Shown here: in pieces, positions 1 to 10,317 of the stretch
How positions within the stretch are numbered: position 1 is the stretch's first letter
How the letters are laid out: each line of letters opens with the position of its first letter
Source: Takakia lepidozioides
Lineage: Eukaryota > Streptophyta > Takakiopsida > Takakiales > Takakiaceae
Assembly (NCBI GenBank): GCA_030704615.1
Contig: CM060732.1
Location: 14,138,001 to 14,202,000, forward strand
Length of the DNA stretch: 64,000 bases
Direction of reading: 5' to 3'
Notes under the pieces: model-generated
What the model saw: the letters and a program-made list of their open reading frames with translations, nothing else
Told to the model about the DNA's origin: nothing
Databases searched by the model: none
Made by a program: the position numbers and the translations under genes

Positions 1-293
1 GTATGTTTGGAGAGGCAGATGAAAAGCACATGTATCGACTCCCCATGGATTTGTGAAGGGGAAGATGAATGTTGGGAGCTGCACCTGACTTTTGTGGCTT
101 TCGAAACCATAATAGGAAATCAACAATGTAAAGGTAATGACGAAACACAAACACACGCACAACCACCAAACCCTTTCTTGGGTACACATATTCCACCATT
201 TTTATTTCCGTACACGTATACATGTACCCAAACTGAAACATGGATATCCATGGAAACATACTACACATCATGTGACAGAAGTTATAGCTGTAC
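1..293. other. window edge, no gene seen
   Basis: No coding signal, RNA gene or clear repeat is visible here. The stretch is the downstream flank of the hAT remnant, which is transcribed toward it. Confidence 0.4.
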
Positions 294-3256
294 CTAATTC
301 TGTCTGGCACGACGACGATGGTATGATCTTACGCCTAGTACAAAATCTTTGTCCCCACTCACTTCACCCCCGTTCCCATGATCAGTACTAGAATCATGAT
401 CTCCATCTATTCTTTCGTTTCCAGAAGCAACTGGCCATTGGACCTGTAGTCGTCCTCGGAGTACGTTCAGTTGTCTCTCTGGTCGATTTCCACTCCTATC
501 ATGAATACCATCTAGGGTATCAGGCCTGTTCACAAGTCGATCACCAACAAAAGGTTGCACAATTCTCTGCCATTTTTGGGCTTGTCCCGGATTTCGTGGT
601 GGCCTTCGAGCAGGTCTCATATGAGGAAGGCTACTCGCACGTACATCAGGGGGGCCGACATGAGAGAAAGGGGCATGAGATGGACCAGCGAGGGTCGAGG
701 GAGCACGGTTCACATGTGGACGTCGTCGGGCCAGATGAAACGACAATGGCCGGTCGTTGTCATCCGATGGTTCGACTTGCAGAAGTCCCGCAGCAGAAGA
801 AGCATCTCTCAGGATCGGAATAACGATGGAAGGAATTACATGAGGGGGAGAGAGACTAGATGGACCAGCATGGGATGGACCGGCTTGAGAAAGAGAAACA
901 TAAGATAGAGCGGGATGAGATGAAGCACGATTCACAGGGGCACGATGTCGGTGAAAGAATGACAACGGCCGGTTGTCATCATCCGACGATTCGATCTGCA
1001 CATCTCCCGTAGTCCGTGGAACTCGTGGTGGGGGAGAGTTGACCTCAACTTCATTGTTGAGAGTGTGCTCCACTGGGGGAAGGGGGTTCGCAATTGGGAT
1101 GACACCATGTTGCAGTTCATCAACAACAAGGTCATCGAAGGATGGATGCATTGCAACATCATCATCATTAAATTCATATGGGTCATGTGGAGGATTGCCC
1201 ACATCATCGCACCCATCCCAACCATCGGAGTCGGAGTCCCTCGTAGCGTCAGTGTCATCATTGCTGCTAGATTGGACCTCTGAGGCAGATTCTTCAGACA
1301 ATAGATTCTTCTCGTACCATGCAGATGCGTCACTTGTTCTCCTATCTCGCGGTAGCCTACAATTTGTGTAGACATAAACCAATTTGTCAGCCCTGGCAGG
1401 ATTCAACCTGTTGCGAATCTTGTTGTGAACAAACGAGTAACTGCTCCAGTTCCGCTCACAAGACGAGGCAGAGCACATTTGAGCAAGAATACGCTTTGCA
1501 ATGGGAGATAACGTTCTTGCTCCAGCTCCAATCAGATCCCACCATTCATGTGGGGCAACATGTTCATTGCTTTTGGATCCGGCATGTCATGGAAAGGATT
1601 CTGTCGATTCGAGAAGCGGTGGTACTCGGACAACGCTCGCTCTGCCATGTTCAAGGGCGCAAGTTGCACAATGACCCGTACAAGCCCAACTTTGGCATCC
1701 ACATCGTCTCTCAAATCCGTATTGTCCAGCAAGAAAGGATTCAGCAAGGCCCCCGCATAATGCAAGTCCGTGCGAACTATCCGTTTGCGGTCGTAAAATG
1801 CATCCTCGGTCCTTGCCGCCAAATCATCGTCCATAGAAAATAGAGGATGCCTCAAGGATTGCACGTGCTTCTCAAGGTTTTCCAATATCAACCATGTTTT
1901 ACCCATTATTGGTTGTTTTCCATCAAACTCCCGCAAAGCAATCAACATTGGCTCCACCATGTACACAAAATTTGCACATTTCGCCCAGAAATCGTCGAAG
2001 CGAATGATTGCGCGGACCCTCCAACTTTTGCTCAAAGACTTGGACTTACAAGAGTCGAGTAAGGTGCCTACATACGCATCCCATTGAGGGTCAATGATCA
2101 CCTGCTCCAGACCCGCCCTCACAGTCACCAGTCGATCCATCATAAAAAAGTTTGTGGCAAAGCGGGTTTCACCCGGGTTCCTAAGGCTGTATTTGGGTTC
2201 ATGCTTTCTAAACAATGCCAGAGGGATGTAATGTGTACGAATGAACGTCACAACCGCTTTGCCCTTTTTACTAGTTGTTTAATCCATGATTCTTTTCCCC
2301 AATCCTCCAAAAGGAGATCAAAGATATGAGCAGCACACCCTTGGTAATATAGATGGGGATATCGTACCATCAAAATATCGGCCATATTAACCATGTTAGA
2401 TGCATTGTCCGTGCACACTTGGACAATTTTATCAGCTCCAATTTTATCGATGTAACTCGTCAACAACCCTGCTTGATAACGTGCATCTTTTCTCTCCCCG
2501 CTTGTGTCAACGGATCCCAAAAATTGTTCCCCCGCAGGACAGACCAGCATGACATTGAACAGTGGTCGATTAGTAACAGAACTCCAACCGTCCGCACATA
2601 TAGTGCTTCCATATTTCCGGAGAGAATCACCTGTCTTTTCATTCACCATTTGGGTGAGGTCAGACATAGCCTCTTCTAGCAATCATGTGCAGAGATCGCG
2701 ATAACTCGGAGGTGTGTATGTGGACTTGGAATCGGACGTGGCTTTGACAGCAGCCACAAACGCAGGAAGCCTCGAGACATTGAACGGAATATTGGACTCG
2801 TAGAAAAATTGGGCCCACTTCTTATCCAGAGTCCTCCTGTGCGACAAATTTAAGCCTTCTTGCATTGATTGTTGCCTCAATGGTCTGGTCCGTACAAGTG
2901 CTGGCGTACAATCGGGTGTTGCTCCCGACCCATCGGCTTCTCCACGAACAGTAGACGCCTCGCAAGAATCCCCCTGGGTACAACTCTGAGGGACAGTTTG
3001 ATTCGAACCTGGAGTGTTTGGCTCAGAAGCCGCGGCCACATCAAGAGACGGTGGAATATTGCCTCCACATTGGGCAAAGTGGGCTTTCACTCGCATGGAG
3101 GCTTTTGGGCACAAACTAACCCCTGCATTCTTCCCATCTCTGTAGCCGAGGTGATATAACATGCGATCTTTGCGACCCGCCAGCTTCAATGCACAAAGAT
3201 TGCATTGAACACCGTCCTTTTTGTGCGGGTCTTTGGTGAACCAAGGGATCCACTCC
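294..3256 (-). pseudogene. hAT transposase (BED/DUF659 type), decayed
   Basis: This is a cut-and-paste DNA transposase of the plant hAT superfamily, read right to left. The N-terminus (about 3,256-3,120) has a PWFTKDPHKKDGVQCNLC stretch typical of the BED-type zinc finger. A DUF659-like core at 2,600-2,250 shows the ADGWSSVTNRPLFN segment, the CTDNASNM segment (second acidic residue) and the QGCAAH Cys/His pair. The C-terminal dimerisation segment is CSASSCERNWSSYSF at about 1,478-1,430, with the expected Glu. It is broken by an in-frame TGA at 2,683-2,685 and by frameshifts near 2,262 and 1,535. The tail (1,300-294) is low-complexity and rich in Ser and Asp. These breaks show that it is not functional as it stands. 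Terminal inverted repeats were not identified. Confidence 0.85.
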
Positions 3257-3399
3257 TAGGCCCGAGAGTAATATGAGATCAATCAAAATCCGTTCAATGG
3301 GCCAACGGATTGTTGCCCATCCAAATGATTTTTGTTCGTTTGGAGACTTGGCCAGTGTGTTCAATGTACCCTCTGATAGGTCCCAGTGTAATATAAGAT

Positions 3400-4465
3400 C
3401 AATCGTTAACGATTAATCATGAATCATCCAACAGGGGAACTGTTGGTTCACCCTTTGAGCCATTTTACATCGACCTCATACTTGTCTGGGAATTTTAAGA
3501 GGGCATGTACAAGACACTCGCAAAGTTTCAAATCAATCCAAAATCATTTGGCAGGAGAATGATTGGTTCACCCATGGCCAATTTCAGGGGCTGAAATTGC
3601 CATTTGAGGGGCTGGACTTGCAATTTGAGGGGCTGGACTAGCAATTGCCATTTCACAGGCTACAGTTGCAATTTGAGGGGTTGGAATTAAATTCAGGGGC
3701 TTGAATTGCAATTTGAGGGGTTGGAATTGACAATTTCAAGGGCTCAAATTACAATTTGAGGGGCGGCCGGAGTTGGCCATTTTAGGGACTGACATTACCA
3801 ATTTTAAGGGCTTGAATTGCATTTTGAATTGTAATTGAAGGGTTAGAATGGGCCATTAGGGGGCTAGAATTACCAAAGCAATGACATCCAAAGCAGTGAC
3901 ATCCAAAGCAATATAAAATCATTTGATAGCGGAATGATTGGTTCACCATTTCAACCATTTTTTTATTCACGTCATAATTGTCCGTTACCTGTAAGCCTGC
4001 CTGTAAGAGGGCATGTGGCAGACACTTGCAAAGCTTCAAAGCAATGTAAAATCATTTGATAGGGGAACAATTGGTTCACCCTTTCAACCATATTTGACTG
4101 ACCTCATACTTGTCTGGTACCTTTAAGATGGCATGTGAAAGACACTGGCAAAGCTTCAAAGCACTCAAAAATCATTTGATATGTTCATGATTGATTCACC
4201 CTTTCAACCATTTTAGATTGACTTGAAACTTGTGAAAGACCTGTAAGAGGGCATGTACAAGACACTTGCAAAGTTTCAAATCAATTTAAAATCATTTGGT
4301 AGGGGGACGATTGGTTCACCCTTTAAACCATTTTAGATTGATGTCATACTTCTCAAAGACGTGTAAGAGGGCATGTAGAAGACACTTGCAAAGTTTCGGA
4401 GTAATAAAATATCATTTCATCGGGGAAGTTTCCGTTCACCCTTTCATCCAATTTTGAATTGAACT
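3400..4465. repeat. 120-bp tandem repeat array
   Basis: Units carrying AAATCATTTG...GGTTCACCCTTT and AGAGGGCATGT...GACACTTGCAAAG recur with starts near 3,421, 3,541, 3,907, 4,049, 4,169, 4,289 and 4,409. That is a 120-bp period, broken once by an insertion. It lies upstream of the hAT transposase, so it may be subterminal sequence of that element. No ORF of interest runs through it. Confidence 0.8.
3574..3880. repeat. GAGGGGCTGGA minisatellite inserted in the 120-bp array
   Basis: A run of short degenerate units (AATTGCAATTTGAGGGGCTGG and variants, about 20-35 bp) interrupts one 120-bp unit. It is a local minisatellite with no coding content. Confidence 0.65.
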
Positions 4466-4810
4466 GGATTTTTACTAAATAAAATGATTTAGAGGGCATA
4501 GGATTGTGGATTTGTGGGGTGCAATGATTCGAGCAACAATCATGAACTACCACGCTCTCACCCATTCGGAGCAGAAGAAGCTATGCATCCAGAACTGTCC
4601 TGTGGACTTCTCAGTCGCTATAGGCCCAATGCCTCTGACCCAGGAGGTTTGAGCGCTCAGCTGTCATGTCATCTGCGTCATGTACACTGTCACTCTTCAA
4701 GATTCGTGGGTGTGGTGCTTGATTATCCCATATGATGGACCCAGGTGCCATGACCAAGTAACAAACCATTAAAACATGATGGTACGAGACAAACACAATT
4801 GAAAACAACA

Positions 4811-4816
4811 TTTATT
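4811..4816 (-). terminator. polyadenylation signal of the kinase-like gene
   Basis: AATAAA on the minus strand, about 25 bp past the stop codon at 4,841. This is the expected place for a eukaryotic 3' end signal. Confidence 0.5.
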
Positions 4817-4840
4817 CAAACATGATGTACAGTTAGAGGT

Positions 4841-6565
4841 CTACAAGTTTCTATCCATCCTCCACCAATTTTTGGGCTCAGGCCAATTGAATAGCCCCGT
4901 CATGAAACGCTTCACAGCATTTTCTAGTTTGTACCGCAATTCTACTATGTTTACACACAAGTTTTCTAGAGCCGAAGCAAAACAGGTTCCAATAGATATA
5001 TCGTTGAACAGGCTTGCATCGAACGTGTTACCCCCATTTATTGCCTGGGCTATCTTCCCAATTGCAAAGGTCTCTGAAGGCACGGTTAGAGGGGGCCTCC
5101 GAGGTATGCCATCTGACTGGTTGTTGGTTACATTATGAACAATTGCAATTCTAGGTGCAATCCACCATCTATGTGCGAGAGTCTTTATCATCTTGTCTCT
5201 GCTCTCGAAAATGTACAACGTGTTTTTTGGGTCATCCGTCGTGGAGGCCATCCCCCAATCACATACCCCGATGTACACATCTTCAGACCCTTGTGGAAAA
5301 TGCAACAAGATGTTGTCGGGGGACATGTCGTTGTACAAGAGGTGGTGATTATGGACGTTGAGCATGATGTGCAAAAGCGCCCATTCCAATTGGGTGCGAT
5401 TCTGTCAAAATCGAACTAGTCGGTTGACCTCCTGCATTTCCTGCTCCGTCCCCCGTCGTTCTATTAACTCCCTGTTATCCCGATCATTCCCCCATTTCCT
5501 GTCAATACTCAACCATGATCGTATGGTCCCCCCATTCCACCAATGTGTGTAACCTTCATTTCGACGTGGATGCAACGCAAAATACTTTATGATGCCGAAA
5601 TGATGAAACTTTACAGCCAACGCCTCATTGTTATGTTGGACTTTGACAAGCTCAGCATTTGTTTCCCTGGGCGTTTTCCTTGCTAGCTCCCAGGATGGAG
5701 GAATGAATTGATCCCCAACAATTCTAACCCTCCGAATTGTACCATACCCTCTCTGTTTGGGCGCGTCGAGTTGTTGTACCTGTGCGTTTGTGGATATGTA
5801 TCTCACGTTCAATGCTGCATCCACGGACGAGGACCCTGCCTTCCATGGGAGTGGTTTCGTACGTCGTTTGGCGTGGGCCTTTGCCATGTCAGACCACCAA
5901 TCCACAAGCACAAACAACTCCTCCTTCGAAGTTGGCATGCGACCTTCAGCTATAGGTGTTCTCGTAACAAACATGTCCATGGTTTGTCTCAGATTCCATG
6001 TGGCATCATGGGCCCGGTCCTCCATCCATTTCGTGAACTGGAACTTCGCCCTGTCCTCCTTCCATTCATCCCCGGCCAAAGCCTCCCTCATTCTCATCTC
6101 CATATTGTGCCGGAATCTAAGGAACCCCTCATTCCCATGTCGGACATACAAAAGATTCAAACGCGTTATGTCATTGTCCTTCAAATAATCCAGCACTACT
6201 TACTTCACCACCTTCGCGGCCTCTGCACTTGGATAGTCTTTTTTGTTGACCTGACTATCCCGTTCATGTGCATGTTTACGCTCCCTACCTTTACGCCCAC
6301 TTCTTGAGGAACCCCCTGACAATGCGTTCGAAGCAATGTTTTCGGACATGATGAAAGTACTCTGCGGAATAAACGCGGCTTCGTATCGGAAAACTAAACC
6401 CAGACCATTGATAACCTTATATACTAGCGGACCAATTTCCTCACCCTCTATTGGTATAGTACCCAAAGCAAACCGTCTCCCGCAGTCCCAGAAAAAAAAG
6501 GCAAAAACTCCTCCCCCCCACGGCTCAGTCTTGGCCACCGAAGTTGAAACTCCAAGAAGCCCCAT
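4841..6565 (-). pseudogene. protein-kinase-like gene with two in-frame stops
   Basis: One reading frame of 575 codons runs from the ATG at 6,565 to 4,841. It is interrupted only by TAA at 6,200-6,202 and TGA at 5,405-5,407. The C-terminal third resembles the catalytic half of a eukaryotic protein kinase. YNDMSPDNILLHF matches the HxDxxxxN catalytic loop, with Asp and Asn kept and His replaced. VCDWGMA stands where DFG is expected. The N-terminal 350 residues (RHGNEGFLRFRHN, DWWSDMAKAHAKR) are not recognised. The start was chosen because a TATA box lies about 55 bp upstream and an AATAAA follows the stop. The TGA sits where CGA would fit by CpG decay. It may be a recent pseudogene, a transposon-borne kinase-like gene, or a gene with unrecognised tiny introns. 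Confidence 0.6.
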
Positions 6566-6617
6566 AACCGCACTCACAAAGAGGGAAAAAAATGGGAGGG
6601 GAATGGGGGGTAAGCCC

Positions 6618-6624
6618 TTATATA
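6618..6624 (-). promoter_or_regulatory. TATA box of the kinase-like gene
   Basis: TATATAA on the minus strand, about 55 bp before the chosen ATG and between that ATG and the palindrome array. Confidence 0.5.
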
Positions 6625-6734
6625 CTGCCTTGAGCGGCGCGCGACCGCCTCTGCTGCCCATTCGTGCCTCGCCACGTGTCCAGGTAGCGGTCGCACCTAT
6701 GGGTGGTCGCAACTAATAACAAAACAAAAAAACG

Positions 6735-7182
6735 GCTGTGACCACTCCCTGCTGGTGGTCGCACCTTCTTAAAAACAAAAAGAAAATGTGCGACCCCCCC
6801 CCCCAAGCGGTCGCACCTAATAACAAAACAGAAATTTTTTGCGACCACCACTGGATGGTGGTCGCACCCATTTAAAAAATAATTAAAAATGTGCGACCAC
6901 CCCCTGCTGGTGGTCGCACCTATTTAAAAAAAATGAAAATGCTGTGACCACCACCTGCTGGTGGTCGCACATTTTTACTTATTTTTTAAATGGGTGCGAC
7001 CACCCTCTGCTTGTAGTCGCACCTATTTTTTTAAAAATAAAAATGCTGCTGCGACCACCACCTACTGGTGGTCGCACCCATTTAAAAAACAAGTAAAAAT
7101 GTGCGACCACCCCCTTCTGGTGGTCGCACCTATTTTATTTTATTTTTTAAATGTGCGACCAACCGTTGCTGATGGTCGCATG
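6735..7182. repeat. phased array of GTGCGACCACC palindromes
   Basis: Nine imperfect palindromes of the form GTGCGACCACC-N-GGTGGTCGCAC have centres near 6,749, 6,801, 6,853, 6,905, 6,955, 7,007, 7,063, 7,115 and 7,167. The mean step is about 52 bp, with A/T-rich spacers. The array lies directly upstream of the TATA box of the kinase-like gene, so it may be a cluster of operator sites. The spacing matches that of unrelated palindromes in the MULE elements of this window. Confidence 0.85.
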
Positions 7183-7331
7183 ATTGACAATATAAATCAT
7201 AATATATGAATTTTACAGATAAATAATGAATTCCATGTGATGGGGCCACATCGGTTGCCACGTCGGTTCTCATAATAAATAGTCAATAGTAAAGTAAAAA
7301 AATGAACATAATTATGTACGGTAACGTCCGT

Positions 7332-7413
7332 TTTGGACGTGACGTGACGTGACGCATGTCCGTCGCTGACGTCAGACGTGACGCTGATGCGTCAACGCCA
7401 CGTCACGTCCAAA
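7332..7413. repeat. 82-bp inverted repeat
   Basis: Arms TTTGGACGTGACGTG (7,332-7,346) and CACGTCACGTCCAAA (7,399-7,413) are perfect 15-bp complements. A second smaller CGTC/GACG hairpin lies inside. This could be a short MITE or a transposon end. No target duplication was recognised. Confidence 0.7.
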
Positions 7414-7587
7414 TTTGCAACTAGGGTTGACCCAGCGATAGGCGGGGGGTGGCTTGGGCAGGAATTTCCTGACTTTGATTATAACCACATTGGTTTGGGC
7501 AGGATGGGTCAGACAGGGCAGGTGGAGGTGGAGGTGGAGATGGGACGAACTGGCTGGGGTTTGAGTTGATTAATATGTCGATGGATA

Positions 7588-10317
7588 TCAGAAGTTGGAA
7601 GGGAGAGGAAGATGAAGAGGGGGAATGGGGTTGTTGTGGGAGAGGTAGTTCGAGTAGGGTAAGGAGAGAGAAGCAGGAAGAGAGATAGATGGAATATGCC
7701 TGCAGACAGATTTTGAGGAGGATTCATTGCGACACAGGAGCCAACAACATTTAGAGTCTCTTTTGTCAGCATAAAAAATGAAGCAAGGGGAGGGGTTTTG
7801 TGGAACCTGGTCCATTTTGGTGATGACGTCCTCCATGTTGGGCTCCGGAGCTGGAACTGCAGGCTGAAGTGGAGGTAGATCTTGATGGGCGGTTGGCTGG
7901 AGAGGCAGGTGAATGTGGAGTGTCATGCTGCGAAGGGCCTGATGCTGCTGGTTGACTTGGCATTGAGGGGGCAAGCGCCACAGAGCGGGTAGAAACACTT
8001 GATGAGGAGGATGGCGAGGGCGGGGGCTTAGCCCCGTAGAGGTGGTCCCGCGTCCGCTGGAGGTCCCCTCTGTGGTTTTCCTCGTCTATCTCTGCTTCCA
8101 CAATTGCTTCTAGCATAGCAAAGGCATTGGTGAGAGTTTCTCTGAACCTTGGCTTGAGTTTGGCAGCCCCTCTTGGTTCCGAGAGAATGTTTTTCCTTAC
8201 CCAAGATGTACCTGTAGTGGCTGCATCCCATAGATATCCGCTTCTTCCATAAGAGCCAGGATGTGTGCCACAGGGTTACAACTGAGCCCTGGGAATTTGA
8301 CCAAGAAGGATCCCCATGAGACTTTGGTGGTGCCTGACAAGTGGTAGTGCGGTTGAAAAGCCTGAAAGAATTCTTGAATTTTTTTCTTTAGCATATTTTC
8401 GGGGCAGTTGGTGGGCGAGCTGTTTGCAATGAATGTCGGACATCCTGCACAGTGATCCATAGAGATGCAAAGTCCCCCCAAGCCACTTCAGTGAGAAGGA
8501 AGGACATTGGCGGTCCTTTCTTGAAAATTAGTGGAGAAATGCAGGAAGCCTTTGGGATGTCCGCAAAGTCGATCTCTGAGGAGCAGCTGAGGGACAAGCC
8601 TGGGAATGTTTTGATACTTGCGAGTGTCTTGGCAATGGCAGAGTGGCATGCAATACCCGTGGTGACCACAGTGTTCGAAGGCTGTGGAGATCTGTTGGGA
8701 AGAATGCCCGAATCCGCCGAAGGTGGGGTGGGTGTATGCAAAACCCCCCCTACTGGTATCCATTTGCCTTTACATGTGCTGATTCCAGTCTCATTGGGTC
8801 TGTAGAGTCTCGGACTTTTTTAGGGATTGGAAGAGAGGGGCTGATGTGTTGTGGTCTAGAGCCAGGGTTATCTGTTGGACTCTTGATTTGCAGTAGATCT
8901 GTAGGGTCGTCCGATGAATAGGAGGTGCCTCTGGCTCCTACAAGGTGTGTCCTGACCGGAGAGGAGCTTTCCCCTGGGTGATGGATAGGGGCAAGAGAAG
9001 AATTGTTGGCTCTTCCTCCTCCTCTTTTCCGTTTCCCTTCCTTACAATCCGCTTTGATGTGGCCTACTTTGCCACAGTTGAAACATGCCATAGATGCAGT
9101 ATCCTCCACAAGCCTAATGGTGTAATAGTTGCCTTTTTTGTCAATGGGCAGCCTTACAAAGGGCGGATTGTATCTTCATTTGGCATCATAATGACCATTT
9201 TGGCACTGCCGGAATCATTTAATCTTGAAGCGATTGTTGCTGATTTCCAAGCTATGTTTTTCCTGATCTTGTCAGTGCTCATGAAAGGATCAAATACAGA
9301 AATGCAACCAAGGAAATAGCCAAAGAGCTTAGCAATGTCTGGCAGGTTATACAGATACTGATCTGGTATGGAAAGGATAGAGACAATTCTTGGCCCCCAA
9401 AGCTTGCCATTTCGATTCCCCATCCTAGATGACCATGGGAATATGTTGACGTTCAGCCCATTGAGGTGGGGGTTGAAGTTCAAGGCTTGAGCTGCCGCTT
9501 CCTTGGATTCAAAAACAATGGTGAAGAACCTCCTACCTTTGGCACGGCAAAAGTGTTGGTTCAGTTCTCCTGATCCCCCTAGGTGACAGCATGCCCAATC
9601 TCTCACATGTGCCCTTGATACTTTCCTTCCGGGGAAGTGAAGCAAGATCCCATTGTCTTCCATGTCCGAGACCCTGGTGAGCATTTCGTCGATATCCATA
9701 TCCACCATTAGGAAATTGCCATTCATCGCCTCCTGTTCTTCTGCGTTGTCGTTGATTTGATCAAGCAGATCGACTGGAGGGGCCAGATCCAGGCGTTGCT
9801 GGAGTTGCGTGGGCTGTCTGCTCGGATCGGGAGGAATATGAGCTACACGGTCGAAGAATCGAGCTGGGGAGGTGGGCTCCATCAGCTACGGGTGACTCGG
9901 GAGGGATGATTGTGCCTGATGGGCCAGAAAGAAGCCCGTCCCAGAGGAGGGTTGGGGGCAGAATGCGTGAGGGAATCTAGGGGGACCTGATAGCGGGCGC
10001 TTCCAGTGCTTGTTGCCATTCCTGAGATGGGATGAGCTGAGGGGCCCCATCGTTGTAAGAGTAGCTAGAGGTTGGGGAGGAGCAGGCACGGGCACCAGCG
10101 GGGAGGAAAAGTGAGTAGAGGTAGCAGTGTAGATCTCGCGCGAAGAGCTTGACTCAGGAGTGAGGAAGCAATGTGGGCTTGGTTGGCGGGGTGGTGGTGG
10201 GGGCGATTGGGGGGCCGACCAAGTGGCAGAGGGGAAGTTATAGGACTTGAAGGTGACGGCAGCAAAGGATGATGAGAGGACAAGAGGAGAGAGCAAGTGC
10301 ATGCAAAACAGGTGCAA
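7588..10317 (-). pseudogene. DUF4283/zinc-knuckle retroelement ORF, decayed
   Basis: Reading leftwards, a proline-rich leader (10,317-9,886) ends at an in-frame TAG. It is followed by a 242-residue block starting at 9,882 with features of plant DUF4283 nucleic-acid-binding domains (GILLHFPGR, FFTIVFESKEAAAQAL, GNRNGKLWGPRIVSI). After a frameshift near 9,150 comes a CCHC zinc knuckle, CFNCGKVGHIKADC, at about 9,085. The rest (8,741-7,588) is scattered over several frames and ends in a serine/proline-rich segment. This arrangement is typical of the first ORF of plant LINEs or of gag-like proteins. No reverse transcriptase follows. An RNA-binding role is inferred. The gene is broken. Confidence 0.6.

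Noticed and set aside
973-1843. Plus-strand ORFs opposite the hAT transposase
   Set aside because: Shadows of the minus-strand coding sequence. Their residues match nothing known to me.
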